From Homalodisca vitripennis (lineage: Eukaryota; Arthropoda; Insecta; Hemiptera; Cicadellidae), in assembly GCF_021130785.1 (NCBI RefSeq), contig NW_025778927.1, forward strand, positions 62,001-126,000: 64,000 nt of DNA. The letters run 5' to 3'. This document shows positions 11,268-21,670 of the stretch, piece by piece. Below the pieces are notes generated by a model that saw only the letters and a list, made by a program, of their open reading frames with translations, did not search any database and was not told the origin of the DNA. Every line of letters starts with the position of its first letter. Position 1 is the stretch's first letter. The position numbers and the translations under genes were made by a program.

Positions 11268-11477
11268 ATGTTTTATAACCTATTATTTTTTGAACATCTA
11301 TGATCTAGTTACTTTAGGTTTCTATGGTTTTGTTTCCTAGCAGAAGTCAGCTGTGTTTCATTGTAGATTGTTTATTATTTTGGCTATTCCTTTCGTTCTG
11401 ACACTAAGTTTGGTTAGTGACTGTGAAGTTTGTTTTGTGTTGTTGTTTATTTTGTGTATAGATAATACTAAAGTACA

Positions 11478-13234
11478 ATGCCTAGGATAAAAAAGTTTAA
11501 TAAAAGGAAGTTTCACGGTAATACTCATACCAGAAAGCTAAAAATTATGTACAAGATCAAACAAATAGGCCTACGCCAGAAGATGTTAGGGTGAGTCCTA
11601 GGCGTAAGATCACTACTCCAAGTTCTAGTAAAAAGCTAAAATATGTTAAAATGTGTGGTGAGAAACATGACTATGTTGTGGATAATATGACTGAAGGTAA
11701 TGTTATGATTGATATTTCTATTTTGCAAAGTCAGCTTTTATCGCAAGTAAAATGCAAATCCTATTCCGCAGATAACTCTTTGGTTATTTGTGAAGTCCCA
11801 GACAAGAGAAAAGGAATAGTTTGTAGTTTAGATATGAAATGTAATATATGCAATTTTCAAACATCATTTATGACATCTCCTAAAACTAATAAGGGATATT
11901 ATGAGCATAATTTGAGGTTAATTTATGCATTTAGGAGTATTGGCAAGGGACAAAAGTCTGCCAATGTATTCACATCCATCATGGACATGCCTCCGCCACC
12001 TAAAAAATTTCATCGCTACACTGAAACAATTTTGGAATGTGTACAAAAAGTAGCCAATGAGTCAATGATGAATGCAGTAAGAGACACAATTGTTTGTAAT
12101 GATGGTAATAGTGACATCGGTTCAATGTTCGACGGAACTTAGCAAAAGCGGGGGTATTCTTTACTGAATGGTGTGTTGACAGCTAGCAGTATCCATACAG
12201 GGAAATTTTAGATGTTCAATGCCTTACTAAATATTGTTTCATTTGTAAAAGAAAGAAATTGATGTCCCATGAAGGTTGTAAAGCCAACTACTCAGGATCC
12301 AGTGGAGCTATGGAAGTCGATGGAGCAAAAACCTTGTTTTTCCGATCTACTACTCGTCAAAAGCCGGTAAGATATGTGCGTTATTTGGGAGATGGGGACA
12401 GCAAAGCTTTCCAGTCAGTTGTTGCAAGTAAACCTTATGGCCCTGATACAGAAATAAGCAAATTAGAATGTGTAGGGCACGTGCAGAAGAGGATGGGCAC
12501 GAGGCTTCGAAGCCTAAAGAAGACATATAAAGGGAAACTTAGTTCTGATGAAAAACCGTTATCAGGTAAAAGCAGACCTACTGAAAGCATTATAGATCAG
12601 CTTAAAACTTACTATGGTAATGCCATTAGAGCTAATGTAAATGATCTTAGAAATATGCAGAAAGCTGTATGGGCCACATTTTACCATAAAATTTCATCAG
12701 ATGAACATTCTGCACATGGCCTATGCCCAAAAGGCATTAATTCGTGGTGCAAGCAAAATCGGGCTGAAGCACAGAAACTGCCCATACCATCCCATGAAAA
12801 TTCAATACCTCAAGCTGTGATGGAAGTCATCAAACCCATTTACAAAGACTTAGGTAACTTAGATTTACTCAAGAAATGTCTTCATGGGCAGACACAAAAT
12901 CAAACGGAATCGTTCAATAATGTCGTTTGGACCCGAATTCCTAAAAATGCTTTTGTTGGGATAAATACACTGAAACTTGGAGTTCTAGATGCTGTTATAT
13001 GTTTTAATGAAGGAAGTCTAGCTAAAGTACAAGTACTAGAACAGTTATGTGGGAAGGCTGGGTTAAATACAGTAGTGGGACTGAAAAATGAAGATTTGGC
13101 AAGAATATATGACGCGGACCGTGCGGTTAAGAACATTGAAAAAATGGCAAGGCAAAATAGAAGAAATAATAAAAAGGAAGCTAGAAGATGATGAAGAAGC
13201 AGATATCCCATCCTATGCCCCTGGAGCATTTTAA
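11478..13234 (+). pseudogene. Mutator-A, Mutator-like (PF20700-type) transposase, broken
   Basis: The N-terminus MPRIKKFNKRKF at 11478 matches the start of Mutator-B. A frameshift before 11591 leads to the domain body with Cys pairs (MKCNICNF). The first catalytic region reads MFDGT, then a TAG stop at 12140-12142, then QKRG. Relatives have Trp there, so TGG probably became TAG. After another frame change near 12180-12260 the frame 12259-13191 holds YLGDGDSKAF (second Asp), GHVQKRMGTRLR, CLHGQTQNQTESFNNVVW (Glu) and a basic tail. A last shift near 13165 in AATAATAAAAAGG gives the family ending YAPGAF, with its stop at 13232-13234. At least four lesions make it inactive. Confidence 0.82.
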
Positions 13235-13924
13235 TGTAAGTCTACATTGTCATTTAACATATTATAAGGTATAGTCGTGACGTTTTGTTCGTTTTCCGAA
13301 AACCTATTTTTATAGGAGTTAGGTACACTTTTCTCAGCCAAATATAAATGGATTCATCTAAATTTTTTACAGCTTGTTAAGAATACTTCAGGCAACAAAA
13401 TGATGAAGTAAAACTCCAATATCTTGTTTGGTATTTTTTTTATTAAATTTAATCAAACTAAAAATATGTAAAAAATATTAACATTTAAAAAAATTTTATT
13501 TATTTTATTTTTTGAAAAATTAAAATAATACTTCATCAAATTACTTAGAACAATGTGTATTTATACAACAAAAAGTTTCAAAGTCATAGCACTTTTAGTT
13601 TTTTTTATGTACCTAAATATTACCAAATTAATATGGGCGAGATAGGGACGTCCCTGTCCCCTTAACACAACGCTGTGGCCCGACGTCACACATGCGTGAC
13701 GTGAAAAAACCCCCTTAGAACTAAAAAAATAGTTATTATAGTAAATTAAGCAATTTTTAACTGACATAAATTTGAAATATAAATGAGTTTTAACAAAAAA
13801 GGTTTCAGTCTGAGGTTAAGATAGTTTACTTTTGCACTGGTCTGTAGTGAAACTACACGTTTCGTATTTGGTCCACTGGAAACACCCATGCGTCACACAT
13901 ACGTGACGCTCGGTAGAAAACGCG
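13235..13924. other. non-coding 3' part of piggyBac-A and Mutator-A
   Basis: No gene is seen. The stretch holds the Mutator 3' flank with GTTTTCCGAAA (also found after Mutator-C near 32070), the inverted repeat 13645-13702, a palindrome near 13890-13908 and the piggyBac-A right end. Confidence 0.6.
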
Positions 13925-13928
13925 TTAA

Positions 13929-14333
13929 TCGCGGATAATGACTACAAACGCAAAAGCTTGACTGTTGAATTGGCGAAGAATTAGTTGTTAAAATTTCCGT
14001 AAGAGAGCAGGTCGATGTTCCTTTCGACTGTCGGGACTAGACAAAACGCTTTGTCATCGTTGGTGGACGTTGTAACGGTATCTACTCAGGTTGAAAGCAA
14101 TCGCTGCCATTTTTTGTATGGCCTGTGACGCGGCATACGCCTACAGACGCGTTCGTTTCATTCAGCTGTTTAACTACGTGTGTGTTGGTCGTATGTTGGT
14201 TATATTGTTAAACAAAGTGTTTTGAATCAGTCCGTTGTTATTAGAATAGTGTTTTAGTTTGTTTTTACTAACATTTAGTATAATTTTTTTTGTTATAATG
14301 GCTAATCCAGATGATCCAAGTTTTGACGAATGA
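13929..14333 (+). pseudogene. possible continuation of an outer piggyBac with a short first exon
   Basis: Beyond the piggyBac-A TTAA, a GC-richer stretch carries an ACGCCTACAGACGCG word like the one at 643-665. It is followed by a T-rich leader and a start codon at 14298 giving MANPDDPSFDE and then a stop. An acidic start is common in piggyBac proteins, but no further exon was recognised. Weak evidence. Confidence 0.25.
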
Positions 14334-14810
14334 GCGCATTTTTGGTACATTATGTGTAATTTTTTTTTAATTATTTGTTTTGTATTTTATACCAGTTTCA
14401 CCATACAAGTCCAGTTTCCTTTCCCTTGTAGGCTATCGTATAAATAAGTTTGTGTTGAATTTCATATTATTACATTTCCAAATCTTATGCTGAACTTATT
14501 TATTTTTATGTACTAATTATACAGAAACTGCAGTTACAATTTACTCATTATAAATAACCTGTATAAATTTAATGTAATCTGTCAAATAGTGTTCCTATGT
14601 ACATTATCCTGCAATGCAGTTTAATCAAAATTTCAAATGTTTTCGTGCGTATAAGATTCTCAAAAATATGTAATATTACATGTTTATTATTTTTTCTTAT
14701 AAAGGTAATACCAAGGAATATGAAACAAAAATTAGCATTGAGAAATTTAAAAAGAAAAATATTTTTTTATGTCTTAGCGTTGGACAGTAATTTAAATTAG
14801 TGGAGACAGG
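14334..14810. other. AT-rich stretch without a gene
   Basis: I see no coding, repeat or structural signal here. It ends at the TA target of pogo-A. Confidence 0.55.
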
Positions 14811-15175
14811 TAGGGGAGAGTGGGGTAAAACCGGGTGATAGGGTCCAAACCGGGTACCTCACGTTTGGCCTAGCCAGTGCTGCTACGTATCGCCTAATGC
14901 CAGAACTAAGATCCGTAGTGGAAGGAGAAGGAGAGGACGCCTCGCCATGTTTCTTTGACGTTTTATACAGTTGCTGTGTGTGATTTTGCATTTTAGTACT
15001 TTGCCGATTCAACTTTTGGTGAAATTGGATTGCATACTGCTGACCTACTACTTGATAATTATTAAAAGTAAGTACATTAATGTGTAGCTTGTTTATTGAA
15101 GTAAACATAGACATAAAGTCGTTCCAAATCTGTTTGATTTAGCGAAGCTAAGTTACGTTTTTCTCTTAATCGACA

Positions 15176-15238
15176 TGTGGGGTAAAACCGGGTGTGACGG
15201 ATGGGGCAGGACCGGGTGGTACCCGGTTTTACCCCACG
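15176..15238. repeat. internal inverted-repeat pair of pogo-A, left
   Basis: GGGGTAAAACCGGGTG and, facing it, ACCCGGTTTTACCCCAC lie about 363 bp inside the left end. They repeat the terminal word of this element. The counterpart lies at 20079-20117, about 180-220 bp inside the right end. Confidence 0.85.
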
Positions 15239-15465
15239 TTTTAAGCATTGCGCACTAACAGCTAAATGTTATAAAATTGTATTTATATAAAACTGATTTT
15301 AGCCTACATGTCAATTATTTCTATTAAAGAGCAACATCTGAAACAAACAAACATCTGTATTTAGATCAGAACTAAACAGCTGTTACATTACCAAAATAAA
15401 TAAATTAGTTAACAATTAAATTGCAATTACATATTTTGTTTTTAATATAATTTTACCTGCCTAGA

Positions 15466-17338
15466 ACATACATCAGGAAGACCAAACGGCAGTCATGGGA
15501 TCAGAATAGTATGGAATCAGCCATAAAAGAGGTAATTTTAGGCAATATGGGATATCTTAAGGCCTCCAAGTTATTTCAAGTCCCTCAGTCTACTTTAGAA
15601 GATAGAGTAAAAAAGGCAAAACAAAATCAGTTATCAGCTACTGAGGCATCTGCTAAAGGTGGATTAGGACACTACAAAACAGTTTTCACTGAGAAACAGG
15701 AAAACTTACTAGTTGAACATATTTTGCTCCTAGAAAAGAGGCTTTTCGGCCTTACATTGACTGATGTCCGTAGATTAGCTTATAAGCTTGCTGTGCAAAA
15801 TAAAATTAAACATAAATTTTCTAATGAGACAAAACTGGCAGGTAAAGACTGGCTGTATGGGTTTTTAGCGAGGCACAAGGAGAGGGTTTCTCTGAGAGAT
15901 CCCGAGAAAACCTCCATTGCAAGAGCAATGGGTTTTAATAGACAATCAGTTTCAGCATTCTTTGACTTGTTGGAGGGCCTAAACAAACAGTACAAATTTT
16001 CTCCCAGTTCTATATATAATGTAGATGAAACTGGTGTAACGACAGTACCCAACAAGCCTTCAAAAGTATTGGCCCTAAAAGGTAAAAAAACAAGTAGGCT
16101 GCATAGCCTCAGCTGACCGAGGAACCTTGGTGACAGTTGAAATTTACATGAGTGCGGCAGGGAATTTTATGCCCCCTTTGTTTATTTTTCCACGAAAAAG
16201 GGAACATCCACTGCTAATGGATGACGCACCTTCAGGATCCATGGCTCAGTACCACGAAAGTGGCTGGATGCAAACTGAAATATTTTTATTTTGGATGGAA
16301 AAGTTTGTTGAGTTCTCCAACCCATCCCACGAAAAACCAGTTCTGTTGATACTTGATGGTCACTCAACTCACACTAAGAGTATTGAGCTTATAAACTATG
16401 CCCGAGCTAAAAATGTACATTTTACCAACAGGAAGTCCGAAAATGGCTAGCTCAGCACCCAGGTAGGCCAGTGACGATTTACCAAGTGTCTAAGCTGTTT
16501 GGCAATGCTTTTCTCAGGCGGCAAACATGCAGACCGCTGTGAACGGATTCAAAAAGACTGGAATTTATCCTTTTGACAGGGATGTGTATCCGGATTTTTT
16601 ATTTACACCAGCAGAGACAACAGACAGGACACCTCGAGAGGCCAGCTCTTTAAATATCGTAAGTCCTCTACCTCCTGATTCAGAGGCAGTAGGCCCACCT
16701 GTAGCACCACCAGAAGGCCTAACTGAAAGTGATAGTTTTTCACAAACCACACCAGACAAGGTTGTTCAACCTTTTGATGAACCATGTTGTTCAAAGACTT
16801 TAGATCCCATGCCCAAATCTGGCCAATGTCAAGTGTCACCTGAACAACCAATTTTCATTGTTTCACCAAGAGATATCATCCCACCACCTCACTACGACCG
16901 AAACAATACCAAAAGAAGCGATACACGAAAGGGGAAAACTGCTATTTTAACTTCCTTGCCATACAAGAGAGAGTTAGCATTAGAAAAAAAAAGAATGAGG
17001 GAAAGATGGTGAAAAAAAGAAAACTCTTCGAAGGTAAAAGGGTACTAAAAGAAAAAAAGAAAAATGGGCAACCAAACAAGAGCAAGTTTGTAAAACAAAA
17101 CAAAAAGGCAAAGGTGTCAACTAAGAGAAATATTGATCAAGAAGATTTATCTAGTGAAGATGGGTTTCAGGAAGATCTAGGCTGTATTTACTGCAACGAC
17201 ATTAACTCAAATTCTAAAAGCAACGAAGGCTGGATACAGTGTTCAGGATGCCTAGGGTGGGCACACGAAGAATGCTGTGGTTCAGAAGAAGAGGACGATA
17301 ACTTTATGTGTGATTTGTGTAAACCCTTGCAAAAGTAA
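15466..17338 (+). pseudogene. pogo-A transposase, start lost and core deleted
   Basis: The frame begins without Met at RTYIRKTKRQSW, where relatives have MVRNYKRK. The pipsqueak-type HTH (KASKLFQVPQSTLEDRVKKA) and CENP-B-like HTH (GKDWLYGFLARHKERVSLR) are followed by YNVDETGVTTV (first Asp). A 1-base shift in an A run at about 16083 leads to the frame with AAGNFMPPLFIFPRK and LLILDGHSTH (second Asp). A deletion near 16423 removed the block with the third Asp. Another shift lies near 16518. The tail keeps IVSPRDIIPPP, KGKTAILTSLPYK and, after one more shift near 16990, a PHD-like finger CIYCNDI...WIQCSGCLGWAHEECC...CDLC ending at 17338. Confidence 0.85.
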
Positions 17339-17545
17339 AATGACAGTTCAATTTCACTTAAAAAGGACTGAACAAGTTTTTATTTTTACATAGAATAATT
17401 TCTTTTACATAAGAAATTAATTTCATATATATATATATATACAAAAAAGTAGCTACTTTATTTTCAAACCAAACCTGTTACATTTAGTTCCAATAATAAA
17501 TCTGTACATCAAAAATTGTAGTTTTTCATATTTCCCATATACTTA
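17339..17545. other. 3' non-coding part of pogo-A up to the pogo-B insertion
   Basis: AT-rich, with a short (TA)n run at 17426-17441. No gene is seen. Confidence 0.6.
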
Positions 17546-17912
17546 AGGTAGGGGGCCCAAATATCGCCCATGTTCCTAATATCGCCCACTGCAGTAACTT
17601 GCTGGTTAGTGCTGCGATCTACCCATAAACGTTTGAACTACTAACTAGCCGTCAGCTGGAGTAATCTGTGAAAGTTTGGCAAGGTTAGCGTGTCTCAGTT
17701 TTATGTTGTGATTTTTCAAACATATTCGCCTAAGATGAGTTAAAAACCCATGTGACTTATTATTAGTATAAAATTAAGAGTTAAGGTAATTACAAAATGT
17801 TACTGATCCTATTCAAAAACTTCGGAAACAGCTTTGGTTTAAGTAATATTTTGATCCATTTTATTTTGCGTGTTTGGCTGCAGTGGCCGCCATGTTTGTT
17901 TGAGGAGTTGTT

Positions 17913-17969
17913 CCTAATATCGCCCACCGCAGTGTTCCTATTATCGCCCACTAGGCGATATTGGGAACA
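17913..17969. repeat. internal inverted-repeat pair of pogo-B, left
   Basis: Two copies of TTCCTA-T-ATATCGCCCAC-like words face one GGCGATATTGGGAACAC. The block lies about 367 bp inside the left end and only about 35 bp upstream of the transposase start codon, a place where bound transposase could affect its own expression. Confidence 0.85.
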
Positions 17970-18002
17970 CATTTTTTAAACATTTCGTTCTTTGTTTTTC
18001 AA

Positions 18003-19726
18003 ATGGCGCATAGGAAAACATGGGATAAATTAAAGATGAAGGAGGCAGTAATTTCAGTGAAAAATAAAGAAATGGGTTTGCTAAAAGCCTCTAAAATATT
18101 TATGGTGCCTAGATCGACACTAAAAGATTACGTAAAAAAAAGTGAAGACGAACTAGAAAAGCTTCTTTTAGTTCCATTGGGGCGAAAACCTGTCTTGCCG
18201 ACTGAAATGGAGGATGAGCTTGTAGAGTATTGTCTAAAAATGGAAAGGTCTTTTTATGGGCTCACAGCAAAAGATATCAAAAGAATGGCCTTCCAACTAG
18301 CTATACGAAACAATATTGCCCACCCTTTTTCGCAGGAAACAAAAAGTGCAGGAAGGAAATGGCTACGGCTGTTTTTTAAACGCCATCCTGAGTTGTCATT
18401 ACGGAAACCACAACCCTTGTCCTTGGGCAGAATAAAAGGATTTTCACCTGAAAATGTGAAAAAGTTTTATGATATTCTCAAGCCAGAACTAGAGCGCGTT
18501 AATTTCTCACCAACTCGGGTATTTAACGTCGACGAGACTGGTGTAACAAGTGTACAGCACAAGAGCATGCGAGTTGTATCTTTAAAGGGGAAAAGAGAAG
18601 TTCATAAACTGTTATCTGCCGAAAGAGGTCGCCTCATAACCATTGTTGCTTGTATGTCAGCATCAGGAAACTTTGTTCCTCCAATGCTGGTGTTCCCACG
18701 GAAGAGAATGAAGCCTGAACTGATGGATGGAGCTCCTCCTGGCAGTATTGCTGCTTGTCATATTTCAGGTTGGATACAGACAGATTTGTTTACTAAATGG
18801 TTTACACATTTAATTTCTTACGTGAAACCAACTAAAGATGATCCAGTGGTGTTGATTCTTGATGGCCACACAACTCACACTCGCAATTTAGACTTGATCG
18901 ATCTAGCTCGTGAAAAAGGCGTCTCATTGGTGTGCCTCCCTCCTCATTCTTCAGACCACATGCAACCTCTGGATAAAACATTTATGAAGAGCTTCAAGAC
19001 TTACTACGCTCAGGAAATTGAGAACTGGCTGGTAAACCATCCATTTAGAGCCATTACGGTATTTCAAATAGGTGAGCTTGTTGGAAAAGCCTATGAAAAG
19101 TCGGCTACATTATCAATTGCCACAAAAGGGTTTGCAGCTACAGGGATTTTGCCATTTAATCCTAACATTTTCACCGATGAAGATTTCCTCCATCACCAAC
19201 AAAACACTAGAATGGAAGAAGAAGTCCAAGAAATACAGACACCTCAACAAAAATCGCCAAGCTCAATCACAGTTTCCCCTACAGACATCAATCCTGTACT
19301 GTCTCGTTCTCTTCCAACAACATCGAATTCCAGGGCTGGATCAGCAGCTGTTGTCAGTGCTTCCCCCTTTAAAAATGCACTACTTGGGTCTATAGACAGG
19401 ACAACGAAAGGTAAACGGCAGTTGACTTTGACTCAAGCAAGTCTCAGGCAAAGAAGAAGAAGAGAAACAGAAAAAAAGGGATGCCGTCTCCTGACTCAAC
19501 TGATGACGACGAAGACCCACCCTATGTGTCAACGGATGACAGTGACAGTAGTTATGGTGATAGTGATGATGCTCAATGTGGACTTTGTGATGGTTTTTAC
19601 TCAAGTGAAAAAAATGGTGAGACTTGGTTAAAATGTAAGAAATGTTTCCTATGGTTTCATGAAGCTTGTGACAAAAGAAAGTCTAAAAAACAAAAGTTTT
19701 ATGTTTGTCAAGATTGTAGCCAGTAA
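18003..19726 (+). CDS. pogo-B transposase with C-terminal PHD-like finger (one frame break)
   Basis: Start at 18003 (MAHRKTWDKLKMKEAV) aligns with the other pogo proteins. Domains are a pipsqueak-type HTH (KASKIFMVPRSTLKDYVKKS, about residues 25-50), a CENP-B-like HTH around AGRKWLRLFFKRHPELSLRK, and a DDE_1 core with FNVDETGVTSV, VLILDGHTTHTRNLDL and SSDHMQPLD. The spacing from the second to the third Asp is 36 residues. The tail has ITVSPTDINPV and then an acidic stretch. A 1-base shift in a run of seven A near 19469-19476 separates the main frame from the last 80 residues, a PHD-like finger with CGLCDGFY, WLKCKKCFLWFHEACD and FYVCQDC. Apart from this shift it is complete, and the shift may be a sequencing error. 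Confidence 0.88.
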
Positions 19727-19828
19727 CTTTTTGCACAACAAATCAAATAATTTTGTACTACTATGATTAAAATTCTTTTTCAAACAATTTTTAAATGTTT
19801 CTACTCATTTTCCAATACTATTCCCATA

Positions 19829-19869
19829 TGCGATATTAGGAACACATGGTGGGCGATATTAGGAACACT
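19829..19869. repeat. internal inverted-repeat block of pogo-B, right
   Basis: Two copies of GGCGATATTAGGAACAC-like words lie about 200-240 bp inside the right end, mirroring the left block at 17913-17969. Confidence 0.8.
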
Positions 19870-20078
19870 TTTTTTAAGTTAAAACATTCAAACTTGTCTT
19901 ATATATTTTTTTAAATGTGAAACTGTGTTGTTTTAGAAAAATATAAGTTACGTTATAAGGTAATTGAATACCTACTTTACGTATTTCAACAATTATTTGA
20001 ACAAAATGACCCATAATTAACCGTTACTTAAATTTTCCCTTAAGTGGGCGATATTTGGGCCCCCTACCTTACCATGTG

Positions 20079-20117
20079 TACCCGGTTTTACCCCACTGGT
20101 AGGGTAAAACCGGGTAG
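20079..20117. repeat. internal inverted-repeat pair of pogo-A, right
   Basis: ACCCGGTTTTACCCCACT is followed by AGGGTAAAACCGGGTAG, an inverted pair 183-221 bp from the right end of pogo-A. It is the partner of 15176-15238. Confidence 0.85.
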
Positions 20118-20302
20118 TTTCACTTTTTTACTATAAACTAAGTAATTAAAACATCTTTCGTGTCATTTGATATTTACGGCCATATTTTGATACATAACTA
20201 GTCTAAGATTACTAGTAATAATTTTCATTCATTTCTGCTAAAAAACTTAGATTCAGGAAGCCGTCAAAGACTAGCCACCCGGTTTTACCCCACTCTCCGC
20301 TA

Positions 20303-20724
20303 CGTCATAAAAAAAAAAAATTTTTTTACAAATTTTTTTAATTTGCATTTATTATTCCTTGCCTTTTCCTGAATAAAATGATACCAAATACATGCACTTT
20401 ACATAATTATTTCATAGTGTAAAAGTTAATTTACGTAATGATTGCAAGGGACATTGAGCGCGAAGTCGCCATGAGTAGTCGGTTTAGACATTTCTTACAA
20501 TGCACTACAATAAAGTAGTTGGCTGTGGGCATTTTTAATGCTCTTGTGTTGGCTAACCTGTTTTCTTTTATCTGAGCCTGTCTGTTCTCCAAACTGTCGC
20601 GTTCGTTCTACCAACAGTACCAGCCATATTGTTTGTTTACTAACAAAAGTGATTGTTGATTGATGTTGTGAGTAGTGTTTATATTATATTTTCTTTGTGA
20701 GTTATTGTTATTGAATCAAATGTG
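20303..20724 (+). promoter_or_regulatory. 5' region of Mutator-B; no gene seen
   Basis: An A/T run is followed by mixed-composition DNA leading to the start codon of the Mutator-B fragment. The leader before the ATG is T-rich like that of Mutator-A. No clear promoter motif was identified. Confidence 0.35.
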
Positions 20725-21046
20725 ATGCCTAGAATAAGGAAATTTGGGAAGAGGAGAAATAACAGTAGTAGCCCTAATGTAAGCCAAGAAGTGAACAGTT
20801 CTAAACCTAGTACTTCTAACCTTAGCCCAACCAAAGACACTTCTCCTAGGCCTAAACTGAGCTCTTCTAAGAAGAAACTGCAGTACTTGAGTATGTGTAG
20901 TGATGACAATGATTATTATGATACACCCAATGCATTCAAAGACGGTAATGTTATTGTAAATATTAGTATTCTAAGTAAAGCAATTGGTGAATTTGCGAAA
21001 TGTAAACGTTGTTCAAAAGAATTGTCGATTGAACTTTCGGAAGACA
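20725..21046 (+). pseudogene. Mutator-B, N-terminal fragment of a Mutator-like transposase
   Basis: The frame starts MPRIRKFGKRRNN, like Mutator-A, and runs through a Ser-rich linker and KLQYLSMCSDDNDYY to GNVIVNISILSKAIGEFAKC with the first Cys pair of the domain. It is cut near 21046, where the minus-strand retrotransposon begins with a T-run. The rest was not found. Mutator-C carries its own copy of the same Cys-pair block, so the two are separate copies. Confidence 0.7.
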
Positions 21047-21670
21047 TTTTTTTTATAAGAGCATAAAACACGCAGGTTATCAATGCCCGTAGGGTTAACG
21101 GACACCTACATTTTAAAATATGGTGTCACGTTATCTGTGCAAGGAATAAATAGCGGATCGCTGTGTCAAATAACATTTATCACATTAAGACAATAAGAAA
21201 AACAACAACAGTGAACAGAGGACTAAAACTAAATAACAAAATTAACCGAGAGGCTGTATAGGGGCCCGATAGTTAAAATATGTCAGATAAATAATAACGA
21301 TAATAAATATAACAAAATCTAATGCTAAAACCAGGTAAGTTAGTGAAGGAAGGTTGTAAAGGGACCCACCCTCACCAATAACAAATAACAAATCAATAGA
21401 AGGACAAAAGTGCCCGTCTCCTTACGTGACACCTACATATTAAGATAGTGGTGTCTCTCACCTCACAGAAATTTTTTTACTGTAAAGGGGCTTACCCTTG
21501 ATTAAAACACATAAATTTTCCTAACGAAATTTAAAAGATTGCACCTAGGCGGTGCTAGTTAAGAGCCTTAAAACTAAATACAACTCAGGGGTGAACTGTA
21601 AAAGGGCTTACCCTTGCCTAAAACTAGCGGTTAAAATACGTTTACGAAAACTAATCAGGTACTATAGGAC
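21047..21670 (-). other. 3' untranslated region of nonLTR-1
   Basis: No gene is seen. A loosely repeated phrase of the form GTAAAGGGGCTTACCCTTG occurs at about 21482, 21598 and, more diverged, 21355. Such short repeats are common in non-LTR 3' ends. Confidence 0.5.

Larger units (their letters stand above)
676..13924 (+). mobile_element. piggyBac-A, outer element of the left nest
   Basis: TTAA lies at 672-675 and again at 13925-13928, the target duplication of piggyBac elements. The left end begins CACGTTCGCTACCGACTCC and the right end, read inward on the minus strand, begins CGCGTTTTCTACCGAGCG, so the ends are imperfect inverted repeats. Just inside each end is a short palindrome of the form CGTCAC-N-GTGAC (about 719-738 and 13890-13908). 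The element carries a broken transposase (4475-5226, 6563-7400, 10722-10785) and has been enlarged by a mariner, PIF-A, a Mutator-like gene and probably the DUF7869 gene. Without the insertions it would be only a few kilobases long. Confidence 0.75.
17546..20069 (+). mobile_element. pogo-B element nested in pogo-A
   Basis: TA occurs at 17544-17545 and 20070-20071. The inverted ends begin AGGTAGGGGGCCCAAATATC and match for about 30 bases. The word ATATCGCCCA recurs as an internal pair at 17913-17969 and 19829-19869. At 2524 bp it has one long transposase frame with a single break. It interrupts the 3' region of pogo-A, so it is younger. Confidence 0.95.
14813..20300 (+). mobile_element. pogo-A element, interrupted by pogo-B
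   Basis: TA occurs at 14811-14812 and 20301-20302. The inverted ends begin GGGGAGAGTGGGGTAAAACC (one mismatch at the outer right end). The word ACCCGGTTTTACCCCAC returns as an inverted pair at 15176-15238 and at 20079-20117. It contains the related pogo-B at 17546-20069, so its own length is about 2.96 kb. The transposase is broken. Confidence 0.93.
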
